NCBI RefSeq assembly: GCF_003182155.1
Contig: NZ_QGTG01000015.1
Location: 1 to 64,000, forward strand
Reading direction: 5' to 3'
DNA from: Chitinophaga sp. S165
GTDB lineage: Bacteria; Bacteroidota; Bacteroidia; Chitinophagales; Chitinophagaceae
Length of the DNA: 64,000 bases
The notes under the pieces were generated by a model, which saw only the letters and a list, made by a program, of their open reading frames with translations, made no database searches and was not told where the DNA came from. A program made the position numbers and the translations under genes. This document shows positions 26,169 to 35,387 of the stretch, piece by piece (positions within the stretch are counted from its first letter, which is position 1; each line of letters opens with the position of its first letter).

Positions 26169-26176
26169 TAGTTTTG
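26169..26176 (+). promoter_or_regulatory. -7 promoter box of the gtrA-like gene
   Basis: TAGTTTTG matches TAnnTTTG and ends 18 bases before the ATG at 26195. No clear -33 TTTG is seen. Confidence 0.35.
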
Positions 26177-26194
26177 TTGCTGTACAAATATTTT

Positions 26195-26674
26195 ATGAAA
26201 AGGTTCATTTTATTGGTATTAGATTTTTTTTACCTACCCTTTGCGAAGCTCATGCCTTTGCAAACTTTCCGTTACCTAGCCTGTGGCAGTGGTAATACGG
26301 CTATGGATATCCTATTGTATTACATTAGTTTTCATTTTATCCTTAACGAAACGCCGCTTCATTTCACTTATCTGACTATCAGCGCGCACATTGCCGCACT
26401 GTTCATGTCTATGACCGTTACATTCCCTACCGGGTTCCTGCTGAGCAAATACATTGTGTTCTCAGAATCTAATTTAAGGGGCCGGGTACAACTAGTAAGG
26501 TATTTCATGCTGGTAGGTATCTGTATCTGTCTGAACTATGGGTTTATGAAACTGTTCGTAGAATATTTCCTCATCTATCCAACCATCGCTAAAATACTGA
26601 CAACCATCTTTGTAGTAGGCTTCAGCTATCTGACACAGAAGAAATTCACCTTCAAGGTCAAAGCAGGCGCTTAA
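26195..26674 (+). CDS. GtrA family membrane protein
   Basis: A 159-residue integral membrane protein with four hydrophobic helices and the family pattern FRYLACGSGNTAMDILLYY at the start and FGF-like FSYLTQKKFTFK at the end. GtrA proteins are thought to flip or bind lipid-linked sugars for surface polysaccharides or teichoic acids. The ATG at 26195 is preferred to 26174 because it follows the promoter box and starts MKRFILL. Stand-alone between accC and a convergent oxidoreductase. Confidence 0.88.
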   Translation: MKRFILLVLDFFYLPFAKLMPLQTFRYLACGSGNTAMDILLYYISFHFILNETPLHFTYLTISAHIAALFMSMTVTFPTGFLLSKYIVFSESNLRGRVQLVRYFMLVGICICLNYGFMKLFVEYFLIYPTIAKILTTIFVVGFSYLTQKKFTFKVKAGA

Positions 26675-26691
26675 TACATATAACATACTTT

Positions 26692-26731
26692 TAAAGAAAA
26701 GACCGCTTCAAACGAGGCGGTCTTTTCTTTA
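26692..26731. terminator. Convergent terminator
   Basis: Stem AAAGAAAAGACCGC / GCGGTCTTTTCTTT between the gtrA-like gene and the convergent alkene reductase gene, serving both. Confidence 0.85.
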
Positions 26732-27844
26732 AAAGGCATTGCTACTTAACGCTTTACCTGTATAGATGGCCGGGTAATCAATATAGCCGTTATCACCTCC
26801 CTGGTAAAAGGTATCCTTATCTCCCGCAGCCAGCGGCGCATTATGCCGGAACCGTTCCACAAGGTCGGGGTTAGCAATAAATGGCCTTCCAAAGGCAATC
26901 AGATCGGCCAGTCCGGACTGCAGATTAAATTCTGCGGATTCTGCGGTTTGTCCGCCAGCAAGGATTAACAGGTTACTGAATCTTTGACGCACATCACGGA
27001 TATACGCTGGTGGAATTGCAGGATATCCGTTTGATGGCTGATCCGACAGATGGATATACAAGATGCCCATTTCCTCCAAGACATCAGTGATATATTGATG
27101 AGTAGCAATTTCCTCCTGATATGCAGGCAGGTCGTTTAAAACAGCAAAAGGCGAAAGCCGGATGCCCGTCCGCTCTTTGCCAATGGCTGCAGTAACTCCC
27201 TCCATTATTTCCAGCAGGAAGCGGGACCGGTTGGCTATACTGCCGCCATAATGGTCTGTTCTGCGATTGGTGTGTGGATGTAAGAACTGCTCTACCAGAA
27301 ATCCATGTGCTCCATGTATCTCAACACCATCAAAGCCTGCTTCGATCGCACTGTTTGCCGCGCGGATGTGTGCTTCGATCAATGACTGTGTGTCCGCGAT
27401 ACTCAAAGGTTGTGGTTCGGGCATTGTCAGATACTGATCGCCCGGCGTCCTCATTATTCCTTCGGCCCTTACTGCGGAGGGAGCGACTAATAAAGCAGCA
27501 CCCTCGTTATTCAGCGGATGTCCTATACGACCTGTATGTACCAGCTGGAGAACGATCTTCCCGTCACGAGCGTGGACCTCATCTACAATTTGCTTCCATG
27601 CCGCTTTCTGTGTATCATTATATATACCGGGCGCATTAAGATAACCAACACCATTAGCGGTTACCGCACTATTTTCTGCAATGATCAAACCAGCACCAGC
27701 CCTTTGTCCGTAGTAAACATGTGCAGACGGACCAGGAACACCATCCTGAGAACGGCGTCTGCTCATAGGCGCCATCACCACACGGTTGCGCAATGTAAAT
27801 GCCGGCGTGACCAGCGGTGACAACAACTTTTCTCTTGAACTCAT
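26729..27844 (-). CDS. Old Yellow Enzyme family alkene reductase
   Basis: A 371-residue FMN-dependent ene-reductase that reduces activated C=C bonds (and often nitro compounds) with NAD(P)H. Motifs: RNRVVMAPMSRRR, the active-site stretch EIHGAHGFLVEQFLHP, RTDHYGGSIANRSRF, and FGRPFIANPDLVERF at the end. It is divergently arranged with an AraC-family gene, and such pairs commonly respond to electrophile stress. Physiological substrate unknown. Confidence 0.93.
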   Translation of the reverse strand: MSSREKLLSPLVTPAFTLRNRVVMAPMSRRRSQDGVPGPSAHVYYGQRAGAGLIIAENSAVTANGVGYLNAPGIYNDTQKAAWKQIVDEVHARDGKIVLQLVHTGRIGHPLNNEGAALLVAPSAVRAEGIMRTPGDQYLTMPEPQPLSIADTQSLIEAHIRAANSAIEAGFDGVEIHGAHGFLVEQFLHPHTNRRTDHYGGSIANRSRFLLEIMEGVTAAIGKERTGIRLSPFAVLNDLPAYQEEIATHQYITDVLEEMGILYIHLSDQPSNGYPAIPPAYIRDVRQRFSNLLILAGGQTAESAEFNLQSGLADLIAFGRPFIANPDLVERFRHNAPLAAGDKDTFYQGGDNGYIDYPAIYTGKALSSNAF

Positions 27845-27933
27845 ATAGATTACTTTTTTGATCCCACAAAATTACCTGTGGCCACTACCCCGGAACAGTG
27901 ACAAAGCGGGGTTTTTCCTGTAAATTGGCAGGT

Positions 27934-28797
27934 ATGGAACGGAAACTCTTACACCAGCCTTTTGAGCTGTTTGTATCAGATATGGAATGTTGGAACGAGC
28001 GTCCGCTGATCTATCATTTTTTTGAGATCGTGCAGATCCTGGATGGAGAGGGCCTGCGCATCACAAACCGTAACACTTTCCCTTACAGGAAGGGTAGCAT
28101 TTTCCTCTTTACACCGCTCGATTGCAGAGGTTTTGATATTAAGACCCCTACGCGTTTCTGCGCTATACGTTTCTCGGAAGTCTTTCTCGGAAAATGTAAA
28201 ACGGTACAGGACAGGGAACGGATCTCATCATGGTTGAAACAACTGGAACATATCTTCTTTCATCACAACCGCTTCCAGGAGCTGTTGGTAAAGCAACCGG
28301 GCGATTGCCACCTGATCGCTTCACTAATAGATAACCTGGTGAGAGAATATGCGCACGACCGGCCATACAAAGAAGAGAACCTTCAGCATTTTGTAACGCT
28401 GATCCTGAACATACTGGCGCGGAATGTCAGCGACAGCACTGCGATGTCCGGCGCGGGCGATACCCCTGATCCACTGATCAACAGGATGTTATTGCATATA
28501 CGTCAGCATATCAGTGATCCTGATAAACTGAGGATAGATTTTCTGGCATCTCATTTTAATCTCTCAGAAAACTATGTAGGTGAGTATTTCAGGAAACTGA
28601 CCGGCGAAAGCCTGCAACATTATATTACGCATTACAGGATAAAGCTGGTGCAGCAGCGGCTTGCCAACAGCGTACTTACGGTGAGCCAGATTGCAGGAGA
28701 GCTGGGCTTTACAGATGAAAGCCACTTAAGCAGGCAATTCAGAAAGTATAATGGTATAAGTCCGGCTGAATACAGAAAGAATGCGAAATCAACATAA
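27934..28797 (+). CDS. AraC family transcriptional regulator
   Basis: A 287-residue regulator with an N-terminal cupin-like sensing part (GEGLRITNRNTFPYRKGSIFL) and two C-terminal helix-turn-helix motifs (RIDFLASHFNLSENYVGEYF; VSQIAGELGFTDESHLSRQF, ending in YNGISPAEYRK). The ATG at 27934 begins MERKLLHQPFELF; a start at 27898 would add 12 residues. Divergent from the alkene reductase, so it probably controls it. A short GCGGGG/CCCCGG stem lies in the shared promoter gap. Confidence 0.88.
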   Translation: MERKLLHQPFELFVSDMECWNERPLIYHFFEIVQILDGEGLRITNRNTFPYRKGSIFLFTPLDCRGFDIKTPTRFCAIRFSEVFLGKCKTVQDRERISSWLKQLEHIFFHHNRFQELLVKQPGDCHLIASLIDNLVREYAHDRPYKEENLQHFVTLILNILARNVSDSTAMSGAGDTPDPLINRMLLHIRQHISDPDKLRIDFLASHFNLSENYVGEYFRKLTGESLQHYITHYRIKLVQQRLANSVLTVSQIAGELGFTDESHLSRQFRKYNGISPAEYRKNAKST

Positions 28798-28822
28798 ATG
28801 ACTATTGAAATAATTTGTTCTT

Positions 28823-28863
28823 AAAGCAGCAAGCGCTCGCCGAGGCGAACGCTTGCTGTTTTG
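28823..28863. terminator. Convergent terminator
   Basis: Stem CAGCAAGCG..CGC / GCG.ACGCTTGCTG followed by TTTTG, between the AraC gene and the convergent tdk gene. Confidence 0.75.
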
Positions 28864-29436
28864 TTATTTGACGTCTTCGTAATAACAATGCCTGCATCGT
28901 GGTTCATACAGGTCTGTTTCTCCGAGGAGCACGGTATTTTTTTCTTTCGTTTTACGGTAGGAGTAATTGGCGATATTTCCGCATTTGACACAGATTGCGT
29001 GCAGCTTGGTAATGTAGTCAGCCTTTGCCAGCAGGAAAGGCATCTGCCCAAAGGGCTTACCCATAAAATCCATATCCAATCCCGCCACAATCACCCTGAT
29101 ACCCCGCAATGCAAGCTGGTCACATACTTCTGGCAATTCGCCATCAAAGAATTGTGCTTCATCGATGCCCACTACATCCACTTCCTGCGCAAGGAGAAGG
29201 ATCTGCTGAGAATTCTCCAATGGCGTGCTTACAATGCGGCTTTCGTCGTGAGATACAATGTGTTGTACATCATACCGTGTATCTATCACCGGTTTAAAGA
29301 TCTCTACTTTTAAATTGGCAATCCGGGCCCGTTTCAATCTTCTGATCAACTCTTCCGTTTTTCCGGAAAACATTGAGCCACAGATCACTTCTATCCACCC
29401 TCTTCGCCCTCCTGCTAGAGAAGGTTCAATAAACAT
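28864..29436 (-). CDS. tdk: Thymidine kinase
   Basis: Salvages thymidine to dTMP using ATP. The 190-residue type II (TK1-like) enzyme has the P-loop GSMFSGKTEELIRRL, the DEAQFF motif, the lasso-loop region with GLDMDF.GKPFG, and the structural zinc cysteines CVKC and CRHC. The N-terminal 12 residues are unrelated extension. The upstream 128-bp gap to the divergent gene at 29565 is AT-rich and carries both promoters. Confidence 0.96.
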   Translation of the reverse strand: MFIEPSLAGGRRGWIEVICGSMFSGKTEELIRRLKRARIANLKVEIFKPVIDTRYDVQHIVSHDESRIVSTPLENSQQILLLAQEVDVVGIDEAQFFDGELPEVCDQLALRGIRVIVAGLDMDFMGKPFGQMPFLLAKADYITKLHAICVKCGNIANYSYRKTKEKNTVLLGETDLYEPRCRHCYYEDVK

Positions 29437-29564
29437 ATTTTAGTATTTGATTAACAGTTAATTAAAATGCCCTAACTTTATGCAAATAAAATAAATTCCC
29501 CCATACCGCGTTAACAATTAAGGCATGGAACGCATTTTGCATTCAAGTTATTTTTTTTACTGCT

Positions 29565-30533
29565 ATGGAAAAAATAAGTGCATTAATTGATAAGTTACAG
29601 GAATTAAAGAATTCAAACGCTGGTTTGCAGTCGATATCTTATTATGTGCAACTGCTGCAGGCGGAGATCTTACACGCAAGGAATCTTCAAAGAGAGCAGG
29701 AACGTGTGCAAGAGCGGCAGGACAGTCATGTAGCCGTGATCATGCCTTCCACTCCACTGACAACCACTGCGAGTCCCTCTACCATCATAGTAGAAGTACC
29801 TGTAACGACATCATCGAGAGAAACATTACCGGAAAACAAACAGACGGCTCCTGCGGTAACATCTGCACCTGCAGCGGAATCGACCTTGACATTACCGTTG
29901 CAGAACACGTCCCTTCCCAAGCCGGTAGCTGCAAGCAATGGCAATGGAACTACGGCGGCCCCTGTAAATACTATTCCGGCTGCTGTAACTGCAGAAACAA
30001 CTCACAACGGCGCTACGGCTCATCAAATGCCATCCCCTGCTCCTGCGTCTCAACCTGCGGAACAGGCCCCGGCAGACAGGAAACCGGCTTTCATCACCAT
30101 CTATGGCAATACGGAAACACAGCAACCGGTTAACACACCGCCAGCTGCCAGTGAGAAAAAGCCTGAAACCAATGGTGTACATAAGGAACTTAAGGAGCTA
30201 AAAGAACTGAACCAGCTGGTGGCCCAGAATACGCCTTCACTGAATGACCGCTGGAAGCAATCGCAGACCGAAGTTGCCGACCGTTTGAGTGAAACTCCTG
30301 TCAAGGACCTGCGTCAGGCGATCGGGATCAACGATAAATTCCAGTTCATACAGGAATTGTTCCGGGGCGACGTGGACACTTATGAACGTTCTGTAAAGAC
30401 CATCAATGAGTTACACACGCTGCAGGAAGCAGAATACTGGATTGAAAGAGAGTTGAAGATCCGCCAGGGTTGGGTCGACGATAACCGTGCTGTAAGGCAG
30501 TTTTACAATCTCGTCAAGAAACGTTTCTCCTGA
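29565..30533 (+). CDS. Conserved hypothetical protein with low-complexity middle
   Basis: A 322-residue cytoplasmic-looking protein of unknown function. Residues 1-52 form a coiled coil (IDKLQELKNS, RNLQREQERVQERQ). Residues 55-215 are rich in threonine, alanine and proline and probably disordered. The C-terminal 100 residues form a compact helical domain (LRQAIGINDKFQFIQELFRGD, LHTLQEAEYWIERELK, QFYNLVKKRF) that recurs in Bacteroidota proteins. Its last 31 bases overlap the end of the convergent waaA gene. A scaffold or regulatory role is only a guess. Confidence 0.8.
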   Translation: MEKISALIDKLQELKNSNAGLQSISYYVQLLQAEILHARNLQREQERVQERQDSHVAVIMPSTPLTTTASPSTIIVEVPVTTSSRETLPENKQTAPAVTSAPAAESTLTLPLQNTSLPKPVAASNGNGTTAAPVNTIPAAVTAETTHNGATAHQMPSPAPASQPAEQAPADRKPAFITIYGNTETQQPVNTPPAASEKKPETNGVHKELKELKELNQLVAQNTPSLNDRWKQSQTEVADRLSETPVKDLRQAIGINDKFQFIQELFRGDVDTYERSVKTINELHTLQEAEYWIERELKIRQGWVDDNRAVRQFYNLVKKRFS

Positions 30534-31771
30534 ATATACTGTAGTATCTTGCCGGTAGCTCCTTTATTTTCAGCCACATAATTCTTAGCCAGGGCGCCCG
30601 TCTGTAAACGGGCAGTTCCATCCTGCAACAGTTTTCCCACCTGTGCATCGAAGGTGCCCAGGTCATGGATACTGATGCCTCCGCCGGCAGCGATCAATGC
30701 GGCTGCCTCCGGGAACTTATGGAATACAGGCCCGAACAATACAGGTTTACCATAGGTAGCCGGTTCCAGGATATTGTGAATCCCGTCCTTCCCGAAACCT
30801 CCTCCTACATACGTCACTGTAGCATACCGGTATAGTGCCGACAGCATGCCTACATTATCTATCAGCAATACACGTCCCGGCTGTTTATGCTCATTTTTTA
30901 TCCACTCCGTATACCTGATGGCTTCCGGGAACAATGCTACCAGTTTATGGATATGTGCCGGATCTATTTCATGGGGAGCGATGATCAGGCAACGTCCATC
31001 TATATGCTGTTTCTTCCACCAGGCGGCCAGCAAGGCCTCATCTGTTTCCCAGGTACTACCCGCAATGATGGCGTGTTGCGTTCCGATAAATTCCGGAATA
31101 CCCGGTAGCGAACGTTCTTCCTCCTGTAAGGCCCATACGCGGTCAAAACGCGTATCTCCAGCCAGCGCGACATGTTTGATATCAGCTTGTTCCAGCAGGG
31201 AGACAGATTCCTTGTTTTGCACGAAGATGTAGCTGAACTGTTGCAGCAATTTCCGGAACATGCCGCCGTATGGCTTGAAGAAAGCCTGTCCCGGCCTGAA
31301 AATACCGGATATCAGTAATACCGGTACTTTTTCACGGTAAAGGCTTGTGAGCATATGATACCAGAACTCATACTTGATAAAGATGGCGAGCGTGGGCTTC
31401 ACTATACGGGTAAAATCCCTTGCATTCTGTCGTGTATCCAACGGCAAATAGCACACGTAATCGGCCCCGGGATAGTCTTTACGTACCTCATAGCCGGAGG
31501 GCGAGAAAAAGGTAAGCAGCACCTTACAATGCGGGTATTCCTCCCTGATAGCTTCCAGGACAGGTCTACCCTGTTCAAACTCGCCCAGGGAGGCTGCATG
31601 TACCCAAACGATGGGACCGGCATCGGGCAGATGTTTTTTCAGCAAGGCCCTCCAGTCGCGCCGTCCTTCCAGCCATTTACGGGCCTTGATATTCCCTGTG
31701 GCGGCGGCCAGGGCCACTCCCGCTTTATATCCTCTTATTCCCAGATTGTATATAATGGTGCTTATGGCCAT
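30503..31771 (-). CDS. waaA: 3-deoxy-D-manno-octulosonic acid transferase
   Basis: Transfers Kdo from CMP-Kdo to lipid A precursors in the inner membrane. The 422-residue GT-B enzyme has the family marks WVHAASLGEFEQGRPVL, GADYVCYLPLDTR, KYEFWYHML, an NKESVSLL acceptor region and the C-terminal GKPVLFGP..KF.EAAALI. The N-terminal hydrophobic anchor (IYNLGIRGYKAGVALAA) is present. Convergent and overlapping by 31 bp with the gene to its left, divergent from the sugar operon to its right. Confidence 0.93.
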   Translation of the reverse strand: MAISTIIYNLGIRGYKAGVALAAATGNIKARKWLEGRRDWRALLKKHLPDAGPIVWVHAASLGEFEQGRPVLEAIREEYPHCKVLLTFFSPSGYEVRKDYPGADYVCYLPLDTRQNARDFTRIVKPTLAIFIKYEFWYHMLTSLYREKVPVLLISGIFRPGQAFFKPYGGMFRKLLQQFSYIFVQNKESVSLLEQADIKHVALAGDTRFDRVWALQEEERSLPGIPEFIGTQHAIIAGSTWETDEALLAAWWKKQHIDGRCLIIAPHEIDPAHIHKLVALFPEAIRYTEWIKNEHKQPGRVLLIDNVGMLSALYRYATVTYVGGGFGKDGIHNILEPATYGKPVLFGPVFHKFPEAAALIAAGGGISIHDLGTFDAQVGKLLQDGTARLQTGALAKNYVAENKGATGKILQYIQEKRFLTRL

Positions 31772-31838
31772 GCCCGAGGTACTTTTATTGTTTTTTGGAT
31801 CGGCTGCAAAGATACTGCCCTTCCTATGGCAAAATTTG

Positions 31839-31846
31839 TAAATTTG
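31839..31846 (+). promoter_or_regulatory. -7 promoter box of the surface-sugar operon
   Basis: TAAATTTG matches TAnnTTTG and lies 30 bases before the aminotransferase ATG at 31877. It supports that start over the longer frame that runs back through waaA. Confidence 0.45.
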
Positions 31847-31876
31847 CTCACTTTAAACAAAATATCTATCCCACTC

Positions 31877-33016
31877 ATGGTTCCTATTCAAATGGTGGAT
31901 TTAAAACGCCAATACTTGAAAATAAAGCCGCAGGTAGATGCTGCGATGGCTGAAGTGCTCGATAATGCTGCTTTTATTAATGGCGCACCAGTACAACAAT
32001 TCACCAAAGCGCTGCAGGACTACCTCGGTGTGAAACATGTCATTCCATGTGCAAACGGTACAGATGCACTACAGATAGCCATGATGGCGCTCGACCTTAA
32101 GCCGGGCGACGAAGTGATCACTCCTTCCTTCACCTTTATTGCTACGGCGGAAGTGATCGCGATGCTGCATCTGAAACCTGTATTTGTGGACGTAGACCCT
32201 CAAACGTTCTGTCTCGATCCGGTACAGGTGGAGAAAGCGATCACACCAAAAACGAAGGCTATCGTACCCGTACACCTTTACGGTCACAGTGCGGAAATGG
32301 AGGCGATCATGGAGATCTCCAGAAAATATAACATTCCGGTTATTGAAGATAATGCACAGGCAATTGGCGGTCATTATACTTTCTCTGACGGAACTACCCA
32401 GAAACTGGGTGCTATCGGCCAGATAGGCTGTACCTCCTTCTTCCCTTCCAAAAACCTGGGTTGTTATGGAGATGGCGGCGCTATCTTTACCAATGACGAT
32501 GAACTGGCCGGTAAATTAAGAATGATCGCGAATCACGGCCAGTCGGCCCGTTACTACCATGATGTAGTGGGTGTAAACTCCCGTCTGGACACACTGCAGG
32601 CAGTTGTACTGAATGTCAAACTGCCTTTGCTGGATGAATATATCAAGGCCCGTCGTGCTGTTGCGGATGCCTACGATGCCGGATTTGCCGGCATTCCGCA
32701 GATCACGACTCCTTACAGGGCCGACAACAGCTACCATGTATACCATCAATATACGCTGCAACTAAACGGGGCTGACCGCAATGCGTTACAACAATACCTG
32801 CAGGAACGCCAGGTACCTGCAATGATCTATTATCCTGTACCTGCCCACCGCCAGAAAATGTTCGAGAATTTCGGTGGCGCTGAATTCAATCTCCCGGTTA
32901 CTGACAATCTTACCACTAAGGTTATTTCACTACCTATTCATACAGAGATGGATGCAGATCAGCTGCAGCACATAATTGATTCAGTTAAATCATTCTTAAA
33001 TCAAAACTCCAAATGA
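31877..33016 (+). CDS. DegT/DnrJ/EryC1/StrS family sugar aminotransferase
   Basis: A 379-residue PLP enzyme that aminates a keto group on a nucleotide sugar. The family features are GTDALQIAMMALDLKPGDEV, TPSFTFIATAEV, FVDVDPQTF, VPVHLYGH, IEDNAQAIG and the PLP-lysine segment TSFFPSKNLGCYGDGG. The ATG at 31877 (MVPIQMVDLKRQY) fits the family; the open frame continues upstream but overlaps waaA. It is the first gene of the operon with ugd and uxs; its stop overlaps the ugd start by 4 bp. Confidence 0.93.
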   Translation: MVPIQMVDLKRQYLKIKPQVDAAMAEVLDNAAFINGAPVQQFTKALQDYLGVKHVIPCANGTDALQIAMMALDLKPGDEVITPSFTFIATAEVIAMLHLKPVFVDVDPQTFCLDPVQVEKAITPKTKAIVPVHLYGHSAEMEAIMEISRKYNIPVIEDNAQAIGGHYTFSDGTTQKLGAIGQIGCTSFFPSKNLGCYGDGGAIFTNDDELAGKLRMIANHGQSARYYHDVVGVNSRLDTLQAVVLNVKLPLLDEYIKARRAVADAYDAGFAGIPQITTPYRADNSYHVYHQYTLQLNGADRNALQQYLQERQVPAMIYYPVPAHRQKMFENFGGAEFNLPVTDNLTTKVISLPIHTEMDADQLQHIIDSVKSFLNQNSK

Positions 33017-34326
33017 AGATCACAGTAGTAGGCACAGGCTATGTGGGACTGGTTACCGGGACCTGCTTCGCTGAAACAGGCAACGATGTTGTGTGCGTTG
33101 ATATCGACGCAAATAAGGTCAACAAGCTCTCTAACGGACAAATAACCATCTACGAGCCGGGACTGGAAAAATTGTTTGAGCGTAACCTGAAGGAAGGACG
33201 TCTCCACTTCACCACCAGCCTTGCAGAAGGCACACAGCATGGTGAAGTGATCTTTCTGGCGCTGCCGACCCCTCCGGGAGAAGACGGCTCTGCAGACCTT
33301 TCCTATATTCTGCGTGTAGCAGATGAACTGGGAAAGATCATGACAGACTACAAAGTGATCATCGATAAAAGTACTGTACCTGTAGGTACTGCTGAAAAAG
33401 TACAGGAGACTATCGCGAAGCATTGCAAATGCCCTTTCGACGTTGTATCCAATCCGGAATTCCTGCGTGAAGGTGTAGCAGTAGATGACTTCATGAAACC
33501 TGACCGTGTAGTGATCGGTACCCGTTCTGAAAGAGCACGTAAAGTAATGGGCGATCTGTTTGCACCATTTGTACGTCAGGGTAATCCGATATTGTTCATG
33601 GACGAGAAATCTGCAGAATTAACTAAATATGCAGCAAACTCCTTCCTGGCCACCAAGATCTCATTCATGAATGAAATAGCCATTCTGTGTGAGAAACTGG
33701 GCGCTGATGTTGATATGGTGCGCAGAGGTGTAGGCAGCGACGATAGGATCGGTAAACGTTTCCTGTTCCCCGGCATCGGTTATGGCGGCAGCTGCTTCCC
33801 GAAAGATGTGCAGGCGCTGGTAAAATCATCTGAAGATGCGGAGTATGATTTCAAAATACTCACAGCAGTGATGGATGTAAATGAGCGGCAGAAATTGTTC
33901 CTCCTTCCAAAGATCAGGACATGGTTCAACGATGACCTGAAAGGTAAACATTTCGCGATATGGGGACTGGCCTTCAAGCCTAATACAGATGATATCCGCG
34001 AAGCACCGGCGTTATACATGATAGACGCGCTGCGTGATGCAGGAGCTACCGTAACGGTATTTGATCCTGAAGCGATGGCAAATGTGGAACGCCTCATTGG
34101 AGACAAAGTAACTTACGCTTCCAACCAATATGACTGCCTTGCGGATGCTGATGCCCTCATCATTGCTACCGAATGGAGCGTGTTCAGGACACCTGATTTT
34201 GACAAGATCGGCGCTACCCTGAAAAATAAACTGATATTTGACGGCCGGAACCTGTTCGATGTAGCCCGTATGGCTGAACTGGGTTTCCACTACGAAAGTG
34301 TTGGACGAGCTGCTGCTACTAACTAA
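33013..34326 (+). CDS. ugd: UDP-glucose/GDP-mannose dehydrogenase family (UDP-glucose 6-dehydrogenase)
   Basis: Oxidises UDP-glucose to UDP-glucuronate in two NAD-dependent steps. The 437 residues include the Rossmann motif VVGTGYVGLVTGTCFAETG, STVPVGTAE, NPEFLREGVAV.DF, the lysine motif ELTKYAANSFLATKISF and the catalytic cysteine in GYGGSCFPKDV. Followed directly by a UDP-glucuronate decarboxylase, which would use its product. ATGA overlap with the preceding gene shows tight coupling. Confidence 0.94.
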   Translation: MKITVVGTGYVGLVTGTCFAETGNDVVCVDIDANKVNKLSNGQITIYEPGLEKLFERNLKEGRLHFTTSLAEGTQHGEVIFLALPTPPGEDGSADLSYILRVADELGKIMTDYKVIIDKSTVPVGTAEKVQETIAKHCKCPFDVVSNPEFLREGVAVDDFMKPDRVVIGTRSERARKVMGDLFAPFVRQGNPILFMDEKSAELTKYAANSFLATKISFMNEIAILCEKLGADVDMVRRGVGSDDRIGKRFLFPGIGYGGSCFPKDVQALVKSSEDAEYDFKILTAVMDVNERQKLFLLPKIRTWFNDDLKGKHFAIWGLAFKPNTDDIREAPALYMIDALRDAGATVTVFDPEAMANVERLIGDKVTYASNQYDCLADADALIIATEWSVFRTPDFDKIGATLKNKLIFDGRNLFDVARMAELGFHYESVGRAAATN

Positions 34327-34355
34327 TTATTGCACATCATCAATTGCCTATCGAA

Positions 34356-35294
34356 ATGAAGAGAGTACTGATTACCGGCGCTGCCGGCTTCCTGGGGTCA
34401 CATTTGTGTGATCGCTTTATTAAAGAAGGATACCGTGTTGTCGGAATGGATAACCTCCTGACCGGTAACATCAAAAATATAGAACATCTCTTTCCGTTAC
34501 CGGAATTTGAATACTATCATCATGATGTAAGCAAATTCGTACATGTACCAGGCGACCTGGATTACATTTTACACTTTGCTTCTCCTGCCAGCCCGATCGA
34601 CTATCTGAAAATGCCGATCCAGACATTGAAGGTAGGTTCATTGGGTACCCACAATCTGCTGGGACTGGCCAAAGAGAAAAAGGCCCGCATCCTGGTGGCG
34701 TCTACATCTGAAGTATATGGCGACCCGAATGTGCATCCTCAGCCGGAAGAATACTGGGGTAATGTGAACCCGGTAGGTCCACGTGGTGTGTACGATGAAG
34801 CTAAACGTTTCATGGAGTCCATCACGATGGCATATCATAACTTCCACGGCGTAGATACAAGGATCATCAGGATCTTTAATACCTACGGCCCACGTATGCG
34901 CCTCGATGACGGCCGTGCGCTGCCAGCTTTCATGAGCCAGGCGCTGACAGGACAGGACCTCACTGTTTTTGGTGATGGATCCCAGACCCGTTCTTTCTGT
35001 TATGTATCTGACCTTGTAGATGGTATTTACCGTTTGCTGCTGAGCGATTATCACCTTCCTGTGAATATCGGTAACCCGGCAGAGATCTCCCTGAAGGAAT
35101 TTGCAGAAGAGATCCTGGCACTGACGGGCAGCAAGCAAAAGATCATCTATCAGCCACTTCCGAAAGATGATCCGAAACAAAGGAAACCGGATATCACCAA
35201 AGCACAGGAATTACTGGGCTGGGCGCCGAAAGTGGACAGGAAAGAAGGCCTGAAGATCACTTATGAGTATTTCAAGCAAGCTTTAAATAAATAA
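34356..35294 (+). CDS. UDP-glucuronate decarboxylase (UDP-xylose synthase)
   Basis: A 312-residue short-chain dehydrogenase-like enzyme converting UDP-glucuronate to UDP-xylose. Motifs: ITGAAGFLGSHLCDRF, LHFASPASPIDYLKMPI (diagnostic for the UXS group), STSEVYGDP, and the catalytic Y-x-x-x-K in YDEAKRFMES. The ATG at 34356 is preferred because the Rossmann fold begins at once (MKRVLITG). It lies 29 bp after ugd and uses that enzyme's product. Confidence 0.93.
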   Translation: MKRVLITGAAGFLGSHLCDRFIKEGYRVVGMDNLLTGNIKNIEHLFPLPEFEYYHHDVSKFVHVPGDLDYILHFASPASPIDYLKMPIQTLKVGSLGTHNLLGLAKEKKARILVASTSEVYGDPNVHPQPEEYWGNVNPVGPRGVYDEAKRFMESITMAYHNFHGVDTRIIRIFNTYGPRMRLDDGRALPAFMSQALTGQDLTVFGDGSQTRSFCYVSDLVDGIYRLLLSDYHLPVNIGNPAEISLKEFAEEILALTGSKQKIIYQPLPKDDPKQRKPDITKAQELLGWAPKVDRKEGLKITYEYFKQALNK

Positions 35295-35303
35295 CTCGGG
35301 AAA

Positions 35304-35351
35304 GCGGGTGAACCCTTACTACCAAAACTGGTTAGATGAAGGTTCATCCGC
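35304..35351 (+). promoter_or_regulatory. Hairpin between uxs and rfbB
   Basis: GGGTGAACC (35304 region) pairs with GGTTCATCC (to 35351) around a 28-nt loop, without a T-run. It may attenuate or process the message between the UDP-sugar and dTDP-rhamnose parts of the operon. Confidence 0.35.
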
Positions 35352-35387
35352 AATTCGTAATTTGGACCCCGGAATTAAATAACTTTT

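Noticed and set aside
31355..31876. Long N-terminal extension of the sugar aminotransferase
   Set aside because: It lies antisense within waaA and ahead of a promoter box; the family similarity begins at the ATG at 31877.
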